NCBI GenBank assembly: GCA_936914905.1
Contig: CAKZGI010000329.1
Coordinates: forward strand, 1-46,614
From: an uncultured Trichormus sp.
GTDB taxonomy: Bacteria > Cyanobacteriota > Cyanobacteriia > Cyanobacteriales > Nostocaceae
Direction: 5' to 3'
DNA: 46,614 bases
The notes below the pieces were generated by a model. The model saw only the letters and a program-made list of their open reading frames with translations, was not told the origin of the DNA and searched no databases. This document shows positions 1 to 8,108 of the stretch, in pieces (within the stretch, counting starts at the first letter, position 1; the number at the start of each line of letters is the position of its first letter). The translations under genes were made by a program, and so were the position numbers.

Positions 1-2
1 TC

Positions 3-83
3 AAATCAAATCTGAAGATTGTTGTTGATGAATTCTTGCCCCAATGGAATTACACTCGTCAACCAGAGTTACAGGTTATTTAA
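3..83 (+). pseudogene. C-terminal tail of a possible transposase (window edge)
   Basis: An open frame enters from the left edge and stops at 81-83, giving 26 residues that include DEFLPQWNYT. An xxWNYT ending is reminiscent of the C-terminus of ISAzo13-type DDE transposases, but the piece is too short to be sure. It may be the end of an intact gene outside the window or a scrap. The family is a guess. Confidence 0.25.
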
Positions 84-109
84 TCCACTATTCTTAGCAG
101 AAAGGCGCA

Positions 110-147
110 AAAAACCGTAGACGTGCAGCGGCTTCTCGGAGAGAAGT
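110..147. repeat. Dispersed cyanobacterial repeat (GCAGCGGCTTCTCGGAGAGAAG type)
   Basis: The stretch contains GCAGCGGCTTCTCGGAGAGA, which folds as a small hairpin (CTTCTC/GAGAAG). Similar GC-rich blocks are scattered between genes in Nostocales genomes. It has no coding capacity. Confidence 0.35.
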
Positions 148-243
148 ATGTAACTAGACTTACAAATTGCCCAAAAACCTCTTCCCTCCTACCTTGTCAT
201 AACGACAATTTTTAACGCCGACCTGCTCGAATTATCATTATGT

Positions 244-878
244 TTAGATTTGATGAGAATCTAAATTGTTAAAAAGCGCCTCATACAATTCTGTATTCTC
301 TTTCTGTGGTTCCTTTATTATTTCTTGAAGCCGCAAAAATTCATCTGGCGAGAAACACTTCACTGTTGCTAGATCTTTATGTTTTGTGATTCCACCATTG
401 ATAGGGCACAAATTATGAGCCGGATCAAACCAGACAATATTGAACGTGTTATTCCAGATGAAACCATGAATTCGCCCATAATTTTTTTCTACTCTTATTT
501 CAAAAGCCCTTGAGGCTATTTCCCTAGCCTGATCTACCGATAATTCTTCGTCCCTTATTTGAACGAAGAGCTTATCGTTATTACTTCATTACTTCATCAG
601 AAAACTAGTCCCTAATAGAAGTTTGGAATAGAAGTTTGGGAATTGAAGATCGACTTAGGTGATAAACTAGGATGCGTTTGCTCAGTTATTTCCCTTTCTA
701 TACTGGATTCTATCGTGGATATGCAATTAAACAATTTCTGATAGTATTTGATTTCCATTCCATGAAACAAGAACTCGTTTGAGTCCCAATCAAGGTATTT
801 AAAGGAAATACGGAGACGCTGTTATACTACAGACCTTGCATCTTGTTCCGCAATAGCACTAAATTTGTTTTTAGCCAT
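244..878 (-). pseudogene. Decayed toxin-like partner gene of the Panacea antitoxin
   Basis: Reading down from ATG 876-878, the frame begins MAKNKFSAIAEQDARSVV, hits TAA at 822-824 (codon 19), then continues with further plausible protein (KYLDWDSNEFLFHGMEIKYY). It is broken again near 586-600, where the octamer GAAGTAAT is duplicated and shifts the frame. Below that, a 113-codon open stretch (244-585) contains YGRIHGFIWNNTFNIVWFDP. This matches small cyanobacterial proteins with an H-x-F, W-x-D-P pattern that I associate from memory with toxin-antitoxin pairs. The start codon overlaps the upstream antitoxin stop by 8 nt (ATGGCTAA), a translational-coupling arrangement. The gene is clearly dead. 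Its toxin identity rests mainly on position and a remembered family pattern. Confidence 0.5.
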
Positions 879-1370
879 AGGCTTTCAACTTAGAAGCGAA
901 GTACTTACGTAGAGATTGTTTAGTGATTAAAGCATTGCTACCTTCTGACTCATCTAAATCACCCCTTGCCTCTAGCCAAGGTCGTTCTCTGTGCGTCATT
1001 GTGCTAAGTGCTGCTCCGTTGTGGCGTCCATAAGCACTGACGATGTCTTTTAAATATTCATCATCAATGCCATCTGCCTCCGATACCTCCTCATCAATTG
1101 GATGGCACTTATACTCCTTATATTGATACTATATATTGATACTATTGATAGTACAGATCATACTATTTATAGTACATATAATATATCACTGGTCCATGCT
1201 GCCATGCCTGGAAATCTTCAGGGAATAACTCTTTTGCTTCAGCTAATGCATATCCCTGTGCGTATTAACACAATTTCTGTAACTTCATTGGTGAAGGAAT
1301 TTCATTAAATAGTTGTCTGTGAATAGCTATGATTCCTCTTTGAACCTTATCTAAATTCTTGTGAAATCAT
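871..1370 (-). pseudogene. Decayed Panacea-domain (DUF4065/SocA-like) antitoxin
   Basis: Conceptual translation of the minus strand gives SPMKLQKLC*YAQGYALAEA, then ELFPEDFQAWQHGPV. Further down it gives SAYGRHNGAALSTMTHRERP before stopping at 871-873. KLQKLxYYAQGY, DFxAWxHGPV and the distal LSxxTHxExPW are the hallmark blocks of Panacea/DUF4065 proteins, which act as antitoxins or adaptors in toxin-antitoxin loci. A TAA at 1265-1267 replaces the expected Tyr. The N-terminal ATG (1368-1370) is one base out of frame. An AT-rich repeat at 1115-1190 replaces the middle of the domain. The gene overlaps the toxin-like gene below it. Family assignment is confident and function is lost. Confidence 0.75.
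1115..1190. repeat. AT-rich iterated TTGATACTAT/TAGTACA repeats inside the Panacea pseudogene
   Basis: Repeated copies of a TATTGATACTAT-like unit are followed by inverted TAGTAC/GTACTA motifs between the two conserved halves of the Panacea pseudogene. They appear to be a secondary insertion or expansion in a dead gene, since no family member has such a segment. Confidence 0.5.
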
Positions 1371-1380
1371 ATTTATTCAC

Positions 1381-1972
1381 CTCAAAACAAATACTATTCT
1401 ACTCTTTAAGTTAAGATAACTATGTTAAGAATATCAGGATTTTCCGCTTGTTCCTATCCTATCCTCATAGCCAGAATTTCTATGTGTCAACTTAGTCTAA
1501 AATCAAACCTGTAATTATTCAACAAGCTATCGCCAGTTAAAACACCAATTTAGTTTTATGCCAGACATTGTGGAGTTAAAAGGATTTAATCACCACAGAG
1601 CCATTCAGATGATAATCAGCAGCATTTTGGGGATTGGTAGCGATGTTTGAGCTACAAGCCAGTTAATCACATCTATTTATATTATAAGCTTGCAAAGCGT
1701 TCCATCAATAGTTACACTTTTTAAAATATTCTCATTTTTGCTTGGCAATTCCATAGCCACTCCAACAGCAACTTCCCAAAAGTTATTGACTCAAGGGAAT
1801 AAAGCTGTTTCAGCGGATCAGTATTGCTAAACCACAGGCTCATCTGTGGTAAAACTCAAGACTGGCAATAACAAAAGACTCAGAGATTTCTCCAAGCGAC
1901 GGCTTCCGTTTCCTGAGAACTTCAGTAAGAAAATTGCTTTGTAAACTAACTCTTCAAGGAGGATCGTAGTCG
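1381..1972. other. Long psbB leader/intergenic region with a hairpin
   Basis: I recognise no gene here. ACCACAG (1831-1837) and CTGTGGT (1844-1850) form a 7-bp hairpin about 125 bases before psbB, possibly in its untranslated leader. A GGAGG ribosome-binding site lies at about 1959-1963, suitably spaced from the psbB ATG. Promoter elements could not be assigned by eye. Confidence 0.45.
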
Positions 1973-3502
1973 ATGGGACTACCTTGGTACCGAGTACATA
2001 CAGTTGTTCTGAACGATCCAGGTCGACTGATTTCTGTACACCTGATGCACACAGCCCTAGTCGCTGGCTGGGCTGGTTCAATGGCATTATACGAACTAGC
2101 TGTATACGACCCCAGTGATCCAGTTCTGAACCCCATGTGGCGACAAGGGATGTTTGTTCTTCCTTTCATGTCACGTTTGGGCGTAACCAAATCCTGGGGC
2201 GGTTGGAGTGTTACTGGTGGCACAGCAGTAGATCCTGGCTTCTGGTCATTTGAAGGCGTTGCTGCTGCTCACATTGTTCTTTCCGGTTTGTTATTCCTAG
2301 CAGCCGTTTGGCACTGGGTTTACTGGGATTTGGAACTCTTCAGAGATCCTCGTACCGGCGAACCTGCCTTAGACTTGCCGAAAATGTTTGGCATCCACTT
2401 ATTCTTATCTGGTTTACTTTGCTTCAGCTTCGGTGCTTTCCACCTCACCGGACTATTTGGTCCTGGGATGTGGGTATCCGATGCCTTTGGTGTCACTGGC
2501 AGCATCCAACCAGTAGCACCAGAATGGGGACCAGCCGGGTTTAACCCCTATAACCCTGGTGGCATTGTCGCTCACCACATTGCAGCTGGTGTAGTTGGTA
2601 TTATCGCTGGTTTATTCCACCTCACAGTCAGACCCCCCGAAAGGCTCTACAAAGCACTACGGATGGGTAACATTGAAACCGTACTTTCCAGCAGTATTGC
2701 TGCGGTGTTCTTCGCTGCTTTCGTAGTAGCTGGTACTATGTGGTACGGTAACGCTGCTACCCCCATCGAATTGTTCGGACCTACCCGTTACCAGTGGGAT
2801 CAAGGCTACTTCCGTCAAGAAATTGATCGCCGTGTGCAAACCAGTGTTGCTCAAGGCAAAAGTCTAACTGAAGCTTGGTCACAAATCCCCGAAAAATTGG
2901 CCTTCTACGATTACGTAGGTAATAGCCCCGCCAAAGGTGGTCTATTCCGTACAGGTCCAATGGTTAAGGGTGATGGTATTGCCCAATCTTGGCAAGGCCA
3001 CGCAGTATTCACAGATGCAGAAGGACGTGAGTTAACTGTACGTCGTCTGCCTAACTTTTTTGAAACCTTCCCAGTAATTTTGACCGATAAAGATGGAATT
3101 GTCCGGGCTGACATTCCTTTCCGTCGGGCAGAATCTAAATATAGCTTTGAGCAAACAGGGGTGACTGTTAGCTTCTACGGTGGCAATCTCAACGGTAATA
3201 CCTTTACAGATCCTGCTGACGTGAAGAAATACGCTCGTAAAGCTCAAGGTGGAGAAATATTTGAATTTGACCGCGAAACCTTAAACTCTGATGGTGTATT
3301 CCGTACATCTCCCAGAGGTTGGTTTACCTTTGGTCACGCGGTATTTGCCCTACTGTTCTTCTTTGGACACCTCTGGCATGGTTCTCGGACAATCTACCGT
3401 GACGTATTTGCCGGTGTAGAAGCCGATCTAGAAGAGCAAGTTGAGTGGGGTCTCTTCCAGAAAGTTGGTGACAAGACCACTCGTACACGTAAGGAAGCTT
3501 AA
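1973..3502 (+). CDS. psbB: Photosystem II CP47 chlorophyll apoprotein
   Basis: A 509-residue protein starting [18 protein letters not shown], the canonical CP47 N-terminus. CP47 is the inner antenna of photosystem II in the thylakoid membrane. It has six transmembrane helices binding chlorophyll a through conserved histidines and a large lumenal loop between helices 5 and 6, here roughly residues 255-450. His-containing helices are visible ([12 protein letters not shown] near the start, FFGHLWHG near the C-terminus). Length matches the family and there are no lesions. An AAGGAGGA ribosome-binding site precedes the ATG. psbT follows about 98 bases downstream, the usual cyanobacterial order. 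Confidence 0.99.
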   Translation: MGLPWYRVHTVVLNDPGRLISVHLMHTALVAGWAGSMALYELAVYDPSDPVLNPMWRQGMFVLPFMSRLGVTKSWGGWSVTGGTAVDPGFWSFEGVAAAHIVLSGLLFLAAVWHWVYWDLELFRDPRTGEPALDLPKMFGIHLFLSGLLCFSFGAFHLTGLFGPGMWVSDAFGVTGSIQPVAPEWGPAGFNPYNPGGIVAHHIAAGVVGIIAGLFHLTVRPPERLYKALRMGNIETVLSSSIAAVFFAAFVVAGTMWYGNAATPIELFGPTRYQWDQGYFRQEIDRRVQTSVAQGKSLTEAWSQIPEKLAFYDYVGNSPAKGGLFRTGPMVKGDGIAQSWQGHAVFTDAEGRELTVRRLPNFFETFPVILTDKDGIVRADIPFRRAESKYSFEQTGVTVSFYGGNLNGNTFTDPADVKKYARKAQGGEIFEFDRETLNSDGVFRTSPRGWFTFGHAVFALLFFFGHLWHGSRTIYRDVFAGVEADLEEQVEWGLFQKVGDKTTRTRKEA

Positions 3503-3508
3503 ACTAGG

Positions 3509-3549
3509 AAAAAGTATGAAGTATGAAGTTTTATTGCTTCATACTTTTT
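3509..3549 (+). terminator. Hairpin after psbB
   Basis: AAAAAGTATGAAG (3509-3521) and CTTCATACTTTTT (3537-3549) are perfect 13-bp complements ending in a T tract, seven bases after the psbB stop. It can act as a rho-independent terminator or attenuator limiting read-through into psbT, or as a 3' stabiliser. Confidence 0.7.
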
Positions 3550-3600
3550 CCCAGGCTTGGTAAACTAAGATTACTGGCTGGATAGGCAGGAACTCCTAAT

Positions 3601-3708
3601 ATGGAAAGCGTTGCATACATCTTAATTTTGACCTTGGCAATAGGTGTTCTCTTCTTTGCGATCGCATTTCGCGAACCCCCCCGCTTTGAGAGAAAAGAGA
3701 AGGATTAA
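3601..3708 (+). CDS. psbT: Photosystem II reaction center protein T (PsbTc)
   Basis: A 35-residue protein starting MESVAYILILTLAIGVLFFA and ending in a basic/acidic tail, RFERKEKD. A single hydrophobic helix (about residues 4-24) followed by FREPPR is the PsbT signature. PsbT is a small photosystem II core subunit near the dimer interface that stabilises the dimer and aids recovery after photodamage. It lies directly downstream of psbB on the same strand, as in most cyanobacteria and chloroplasts. A HIP1 octamer (GCGATCGC) lies within the coding sequence. Confidence 0.95.
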   Translation: MESVAYILILTLAIGVLFFAIAFREPPRFERKEKD

Positions 3709-3808
3709 ACAGTTAAAAACTAAAAACTGGCATTTTTTCTCAGTATTCAGCATTGAGGGATTTTTAAAGTCAGATTCTGAATTACCAGACTTGTAAAAAA
3801 ACTCACAA

Positions 3809-3859
3809 CACAATATTATCCGTTGCTACCCAAAATAGGTGGCAACGGATAATATTGTG
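3809..3859 (+). terminator. Very strong hairpin between psbT and rpsA
   Basis: An 18-base arm at 3809-3826 (CACAATATTATCCGTTGC) pairs perfectly with 3842-3859, extended inward by ACC/GGT around a short loop. No U-tract follows, so it may be a transcript-end stabiliser, a factor-dependent terminator or a remnant of a palindromic element rather than a classical terminator. Confidence 0.55.
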
Positions 3860-3959
3860 AGTCTCTGTAGCTAAAATTTATTAGGCTGAAAATGCCAACA
3901 AGTGAAAAAATTTTGGTTATGTGATATAATATCCTATCTGGCTGGAAGATAATATGTGT

Positions 3960-3985
3960 AAACCTAGCTCTTCTGCGCTAGGTTT
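3960..3985 (+). promoter_or_regulatory. Leader hairpin upstream of rpsA
   Basis: AAACCTAGC (3960-3968) and GCTAGGTTT (3977-3985) are a perfect 9-bp inverted repeat with an 8-base loop, about 100 bases before the rpsA start. It would lie in the mRNA leader if transcription starts upstream. A role in S1 autoregulation is possible but unproven. Confidence 0.35.
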
Positions 3986-4083
3986 AACAAGGATGTAAGT
4001 GTAGACTTATTTAAAAGCCACCGCATATACATCGTTAACTGTGACAAAAACTTGACGGAGACTAGAACCAGGAACAAATCAGC

Positions 4084-5109
4084 ATGGTCAATCAGAATTT
4101 AACCGCTACAGAAATTGGATTTACTCACGAAGATTTCGCTGCTCTACTTGATAAGTACGATTATCACTTCAGCCCTGGTGATATTGTACCAGGTACAGTG
4201 TTTAGTATAGAGCCGCGCGGCGCTCTGATTGACATTGGTGCTAAAACAGCAGCATACATACCTATACAGGAAATGTCTATTAACCGGGTAGATAGCCCGG
4301 AAGAAGTCTTACAATCAAACGAAACACGGGAATTTTTCATCCTCACTGATGAAAACGAAGATGGTCAGTTAACCCTTTCTATTCGTCGTATTGAATACAT
4401 GAGGGCATGGGAACGAGTACGACAGTTACAAGCAGAAGATGCTACGGTCCGTTCTGGTGTATTTGCCACTAATCGTGGGGGCGCATTGGTACGAATTGAG
4501 GGATTACGCGGCTTTATCCCCGGCTCTCACATTAGTACCCGCAAACCAAAAGAGGAATTGGTAGGGGAAGAATTGCCCTTAAAATTCTTAGAAGTAGACG
4601 AAGAACGTAACCGTTTAGTTCTCTCCCATCGTCGGGCACTGGTTGAGCGGAAGATGAACCGTTTGGAAGTTGGCGAAGTGGTCATTGGTACAGTTCGTGG
4701 TATCAAACCCTACGGTGCATTCATAGACATCGGTGGTGTTAGCGGACTACTCCACATTTCTGAAATTTCCCACGAGCATATTGACACACCTCACAGCGTG
4801 TTCAATGTCAATGATGAAGTGAAAGTGATGATCATTGACTTGGATGCAGAAAGAGGACGGATTTCTCTGTCTACCAAACAGTTGGAACCAGAACCTGGTG
4901 ATATGATTAAGAACCGCGATTTGGTCTATGATAAGGCCGAAGAAATGGCAACTAAGTATAGGGAACAAATGTTAGCTAAACAGCAAGGTATCACTGCTGC
5001 ACCTGTGGAAGTTGTAGAAGCTCTGGAAGCTGTAGAAGCTATAGCTGAAGAAGAAATACCCCCAGCAACTGAAGTTGAAGAAGAAATACCCCCAGCTGTT
5101 GAAGAATAA
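4084..5109 (+). CDS. rpsA: 30S ribosomal protein S1
   Basis: A 341-residue protein with three S1/OB-fold RNA-binding domains. The first is at about residues 31-100 (PGDIVPGTVFSIEPRGALID), the second at about 118-183 (VRSGVFATNRGGALVRIEGL) and the third at about 197-266 (VGEVVIGTVRGIKPYGAFID). Cyanobacterial S1 is shorter than the six-domain E. coli protein and this length is typical. It binds mRNA on the small ribosomal subunit and helps initiation. The C-terminus is an acidic Glu/Pro tail with a repeated EEEIPPA unit, likely disordered. The gene looks monocistronic, closed by a terminator. Confidence 0.96.
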   Translation: MVNQNLTATEIGFTHEDFAALLDKYDYHFSPGDIVPGTVFSIEPRGALIDIGAKTAAYIPIQEMSINRVDSPEEVLQSNETREFFILTDENEDGQLTLSIRRIEYMRAWERVRQLQAEDATVRSGVFATNRGGALVRIEGLRGFIPGSHISTRKPKEELVGEELPLKFLEVDEERNRLVLSHRRALVERKMNRLEVGEVVIGTVRGIKPYGAFIDIGGVSGLLHISEISHEHIDTPHSVFNVNDEVKVMIIDLDAERGRISLSTKQLEPEPGDMIKNRDLVYDKAEEMATKYREQMLAKQQGITAAPVEVVEALEAVEAIAEEEIPPATEVEEEIPPAVEE

Positions 5110-5161
5110 TATATTTTAAGTTGTAATTGCTTGCAACCTAAAAGCATAAAACTATTTAATC

Positions 5162-5185
5162 AAGAGGGATTTTCCCTCTTTTTTT
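5162..5185 (+). terminator. Rho-independent terminator of rpsA
   Basis: AAGAGGGA (5162-5169) pairs with TCCCTCTT (5173-5180), followed by a run of T to 5185. It is a classical stem plus U-tract about 50 bases after the rpsA stop. Confidence 0.85.
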
Positions 5186-5276
5186 GTGATAATTGAAGAC
5201 TGATAAAAATTAAAAACTAAAAAACTCTAGTCTATTGCAAGAGCACCTTTTCTCACTGATAACTGATAACTGATAA

Positions 5277-6020
5277 ATGAATCATATGCCTACTATTAAA
5301 TGTGGAAACAAGACCTTTCCTGATATTCAGGCAATTTTATTTGATAAAAATGGGACATTAGAAGACTCAGAATCCTATTTGCGATCCCTCGGACAAAGAG
5401 GGGCAAGAATTATAGACGCGCAAATTCCCGGTATTGGTGAACCATTGTTAATGGCTTTTGGTATTAATGGCGATCGCCTAGATCCAGCAGGTTTAATGGC
5501 TGTAGCCAGTCGTCGAGAAACAGAAACCGTAGCCGCCGCTTATATTGCCGAAACTGGAAGAGGATGGTTTGAGTCCTTAACAATTGCCCGCCAAGCATTA
5601 GCAGAAGCGGAAGAATACATTGGAAAAACTCCCTCACCTTTATATGTGGGAAGCTTAGAAATTTTAAAATCCCTATCATCAGCAGGATTAAAACTGGGTA
5701 TTCTCTCAGCCGCAACAACAAAGGAAGTGCAGAAATTTGTCATCACTCATGAGTTAAGGGATTACCTACAACTAGAAATGGGAGTTGATGAAGATCCGAG
5801 TAAACCAGATCCCATTTTATTCCTACAAGCTTGTCAGACTTTAGCCGTAGAACCGAGAACTACTTTGATGGTTGGTGATTCTGTTGGTGATATGCAAATG
5901 GCGCGAGATGCTAAAGCCGCAGGTTGCATTGGTATTACTTGGATTGGTAATTCCGGTAATGTTCAAGGTGCAGATGTGGTGATTAATCAACTTGATGAAA
6001 TTCAAGTTCTGGAAGCATAG
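5277..6020 (+). CDS. HAD-superfamily phosphatase-like hydrolase
   Basis: A 247-residue protein with a haloacid dehalogenase core. Motif I is AILFDKNGTLEDS (nucleophile D23), motif II is GILSAAT, motif III Lys lies in SKPDPILF, and motif IV is MVGDSVGDMQMA with the paired Mg-binding aspartates. An alpha-helical cap fills residues about 40-110, as in subfamily IA phosphatases (phosphoglycolate or pyrophosphate type). The second motif-I acid, normally the Asp of DxD acting as general acid/base, is Asn (N25). That is unusual for a phosphatase and may alter activity. The substrate cannot be assigned. The start could be ATG 5277 or ATG 5286, since neither has a good ribosome-binding site. It converges on the LuxR gene. 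Confidence 0.8.
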   Translation: MNHMPTIKCGNKTFPDIQAILFDKNGTLEDSESYLRSLGQRGARIIDAQIPGIGEPLLMAFGINGDRLDPAGLMAVASRRETETVAAAYIAETGRGWFESLTIARQALAEAEEYIGKTPSPLYVGSLEILKSLSSAGLKLGILSAATTKEVQKFVITHELRDYLQLEMGVDEDPSKPDPILFLQACQTLAVEPRTTLMVGDSVGDMQMARDAKAAGCIGITWIGNSGNVQGADVVINQLDEIQVLEA

Positions 6021-6031
6021 AAAAATAGCAC

Positions 6032-6048
6032 GGTGGGCATTGCCCACC
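6032..6048. terminator. Shared terminator hairpin between convergent genes
   Basis: GGTGGG (6032-6037) and CCCACC (6043-6048) form a GC-rich stem with a small loop in the 42-base gap between the HAD gene and the oppositely oriented LuxR-type gene. It is probably used from both sides. Confidence 0.6.
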
Positions 6049-6062
6049 AGTTAAAGTATTCT

Positions 6063-6755
6063 CTATGAAATTAGGCGATCTTGGAGTTTTGCGACCATTT
6101 CCGCACGAGCAGAAACCCGCAACTTCCGAAACATTCTTTTCAATGCTTGCTTAACGGAATTTTGTGTAATCCAAAGTTTAGCGGCAATTTCTCCATTAGT
6201 TAAACCTTGGGCGACTAATTCGGCAATTTCTAACTCTCTGACTGTGAGTAGAGAATTAACAGCAGATGATAAGTTTTTGGGTTTTGCTCGTAGGGTAGCG
6301 AGCTTGGCTGATAAATGAATACATAAAGCACTTAAATCAGCCAAATCATTCCCATTAAAAGGGACGCTACCGGGGTCACGGGCAAAATTCAGTGTTCCTA
6401 CTAACCGACCATCACAAACTATCGGACCAGTCATGATGTGTTCATGACGGGTGCAAAAATTTTTCCAATCTTCTGGTGATAAGATTAATTGCTCATGGGT
6501 GGGGGCGTGACGTTCGATGACATAACGACCGACGGGATTAGCTTCCAAACATACAGCCGGAATATCGGGAGTTTTGATTTCCGTTAATAACTCATCATCC
6601 AGGAAAGAAATACCCCAGTGTTGCACGCCAAAATGGTCGCCAATGGTGTCCATGAGCACCTCTTTTAATTCTTGCTCCTTTTGAAAATGAGCTATCGCTT
6701 CAAAAATGGCGCGGAGAGTTTTTGTCATAAGAGTACCCACTTGGGGACTATCCAA
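6063..6755 (-). CDS. GAF-domain LuxR-family transcriptional regulator
   Basis: A 230-residue protein. Residues about 10-150 resemble a GAF sensory domain (GPIVCDGRLVGTLNFARDPG). Residues about 165-225 are a LuxR/FixJ helix-turn-helix: LTVRELEIAELVAQGLTNGE, then IAAKLWITQNSVKQALKRMF and RKL. The architecture suggests a cytoplasmic DNA-binding regulator responding to a small ligand or redox state. It is divergent from the DUF3386 gene with starts 76 bases apart, so it may control that gene or itself from the shared promoter. The ligand and targets cannot be read from sequence. No lesions are seen. Confidence 0.88.
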   Translation of the reverse strand: MDSPQVGTLMTKTLRAIFEAIAHFQKEQELKEVLMDTIGDHFGVQHWGISFLDDELLTEIKTPDIPAVCLEANPVGRYVIERHAPTHEQLILSPEDWKNFCTRHEHIMTGPIVCDGRLVGTLNFARDPGSVPFNGNDLADLSALCIHLSAKLATLRAKPKNLSSAVNSLLTVRELEIAELVAQGLTNGEIAAKLWITQNSVKQALKRMFRKLRVSARAEMVAKLQDRLIS

Positions 6756-6831
6756 ACCTCGATAATTACTTCTATGCTAATACCAGCAAGCATAAAACGC
6801 TATTCTTACTCGTAGCCAGAGGACAAGCATT

Positions 6832-7476
6832 ATGACAGTTACTCAAATCTCTGCCCAAGAACTTTTCCGGGCTGCATATCAAAACCGTTACACTTGGGAT
6901 GAAAATTTCCCAGGTTACAGTGCAGATATCACCTATAAATATGATGGACAGGTATTCACTGGCAAAGTTCGCATTGACGCTAATCTCAAATGGGAAGTTT
7001 TGCAAATAGAAGACCAAGCAGCAAAGAAAGCTATTGAAGCTCAAGTTTGGGAAATCGCTGTTCACCGTGTCCGTCGCAGTTTTGAACAAACTCACGGCGA
7101 AAATACTTTTACCTATGGAGAAACAGACAAAACTGGGGCTGTAGAAATTTTCCTTGGTGGAAAATCAGCAGGTGACAAATATAAAGTTCGTAATGATATA
7201 GTGACTCTTGTTCATCGTCATATTCATGGAGTTGTTGTGACAATTAACACTTTTAGCATTCACGAAACAGGGGCAGGATATCTATCTAACACCTATGATG
7301 CTGTATATCATGATCCCCAAACTGGTATCCAAAAAGGTGGTCGGAGTGAGTTTACAGATGAATATGAAAAAGTAGGAAACTATTACATTCTCAACCGTCG
7401 GGAAATTCGCACTGAGACAGACGGAAATCTTTCTATACAGGAGTTTATTTTCTGTAATCTAGAATTGTTAGGCTAG
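6832..7476 (+). CDS. DUF3386 family protein
   Basis: A 214-residue protein with the DUF3386 N-terminal signature AQELFRAAYQNRYTWDENFP followed by the beta-rich body (RSFEQTHGENTFTYGE, YEKVGNYYILNRREIRTE). The family is nearly confined to cyanobacteria and has no assigned biochemical role. No signal peptide or membrane helix is evident, so it is probably cytoplasmic. An AGAGGA ribosome-binding site lies about 10 bases before the ATG. It is divergent from the GAF-LuxR regulator, a possible controller. Confidence 0.88.
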   Translation: MTVTQISAQELFRAAYQNRYTWDENFPGYSADITYKYDGQVFTGKVRIDANLKWEVLQIEDQAAKKAIEAQVWEIAVHRVRRSFEQTHGENTFTYGETDKTGAVEIFLGGKSAGDKYKVRNDIVTLVHRHIHGVVVTINTFSIHETGAGYLSNTYDAVYHDPQTGIQKGGRSEFTDEYEKVGNYYILNRREIRTETDGNLSIQEFIFCNLELLG

Positions 7477-7545
7477 ATTTTTGAATAGTAAATAATTAGC
7501 GGTAGTGTAAGCCATCCCTTTTATTTTGGATTGATTTTGAAAATG

Positions 7546-7669
7546 TTAGAGGGTGTTTGAAAACTCTTTCCTGTGGTATCCAGCACTTGTATATCCCCCT
7601 TTCTAAGAGGGCTAGGGGGGATATCAAGATTTTCGATACATAACCAAGAACTTTTCAAACATCCTCTTA
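7546..7669. mobile_element. MITE-like palindromic element, about 124 bp
   Basis: The left end TTAGAGGGTGTTTGAAAA (7546-7563) is a near-perfect inverted copy of the right end TTTTCAAACATCCTCTTA (7652-7669). The interior contains a second inverted pair, TATCCCCCTTTC... / ...CTAGGGGGGATA (about 7593-7623). Small size, terminal inverted repeats and no coding capacity fit a miniature inverted-repeat element. It abuts the 3' end of the dead GFA-family gene. Confidence 0.6.
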
Positions 7670-7677
7670 GACTGTGA

Positions 7678-8065
7678 TTAAATCAACTTGTGAATGTTGT
7701 CCTCCCAATTTGCACCATCAAAAGGGACATCTCAAAATTAGCTATCACATCCCCATCTAAACACCTGACATTTACATCAATACCATCAGGATGACTGCGG
7801 GGAATATAAAAAGAATAAATTCCACACATACGACAAAATTTATGTTTGCTACTCCTGTATTAAATTGATAGGTCTTCAAAACATCTTCACCTTGTAATAA
7901 AGTAAATTTATCTTTAGGGACAATTAAATATAAAAATCCCTTTTTACTAAAAATTTAACAGTTACAGTCATCCACTTAGTCGTTATCAACTACTACCCGA
8001 AAGCTTACTGCACCGCGGTTACAACCACCTTTATAAGTGACAGTTTTATTCATATTTATTGCCAT
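7678..8065 (-). pseudogene. Decayed GFA/Mss4-fold protein
   Basis: From ATG 8063-8065 the minus strand reads MAINMNKTVTYKGGCNRGAV, resembling the CxCGAV zinc site of the GFA (glutathione-dependent formaldehyde-activating) family. It then hits a stop and shifts frame. Other frames supply the rest: KRDFYI..., KDKFTLLQGEDVLKTYQFNT, a CRMCGIYSFYIPRSHPDG-like block and a final DGANWEDNIHKLI ending at 7678. Together these make a complete GFA domain of about 125 residues scattered over three frames with several stops. It is nonfunctional. The zinc-cysteine pairs and C-terminal motif make the family call reasonable. Confidence 0.72.
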
Positions 8066-8108
8066 CTTGATTGACCTCAAAGGTTATTACAGCGTTAACA
8101 GCAGCAAA

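Noticed and set aside
1102-1308. 68-codon plus-strand frame
   Set aside because: It lies antisense to the Panacea pseudogene and is made partly of the AT-rich repeat. There is no protein-like pattern.
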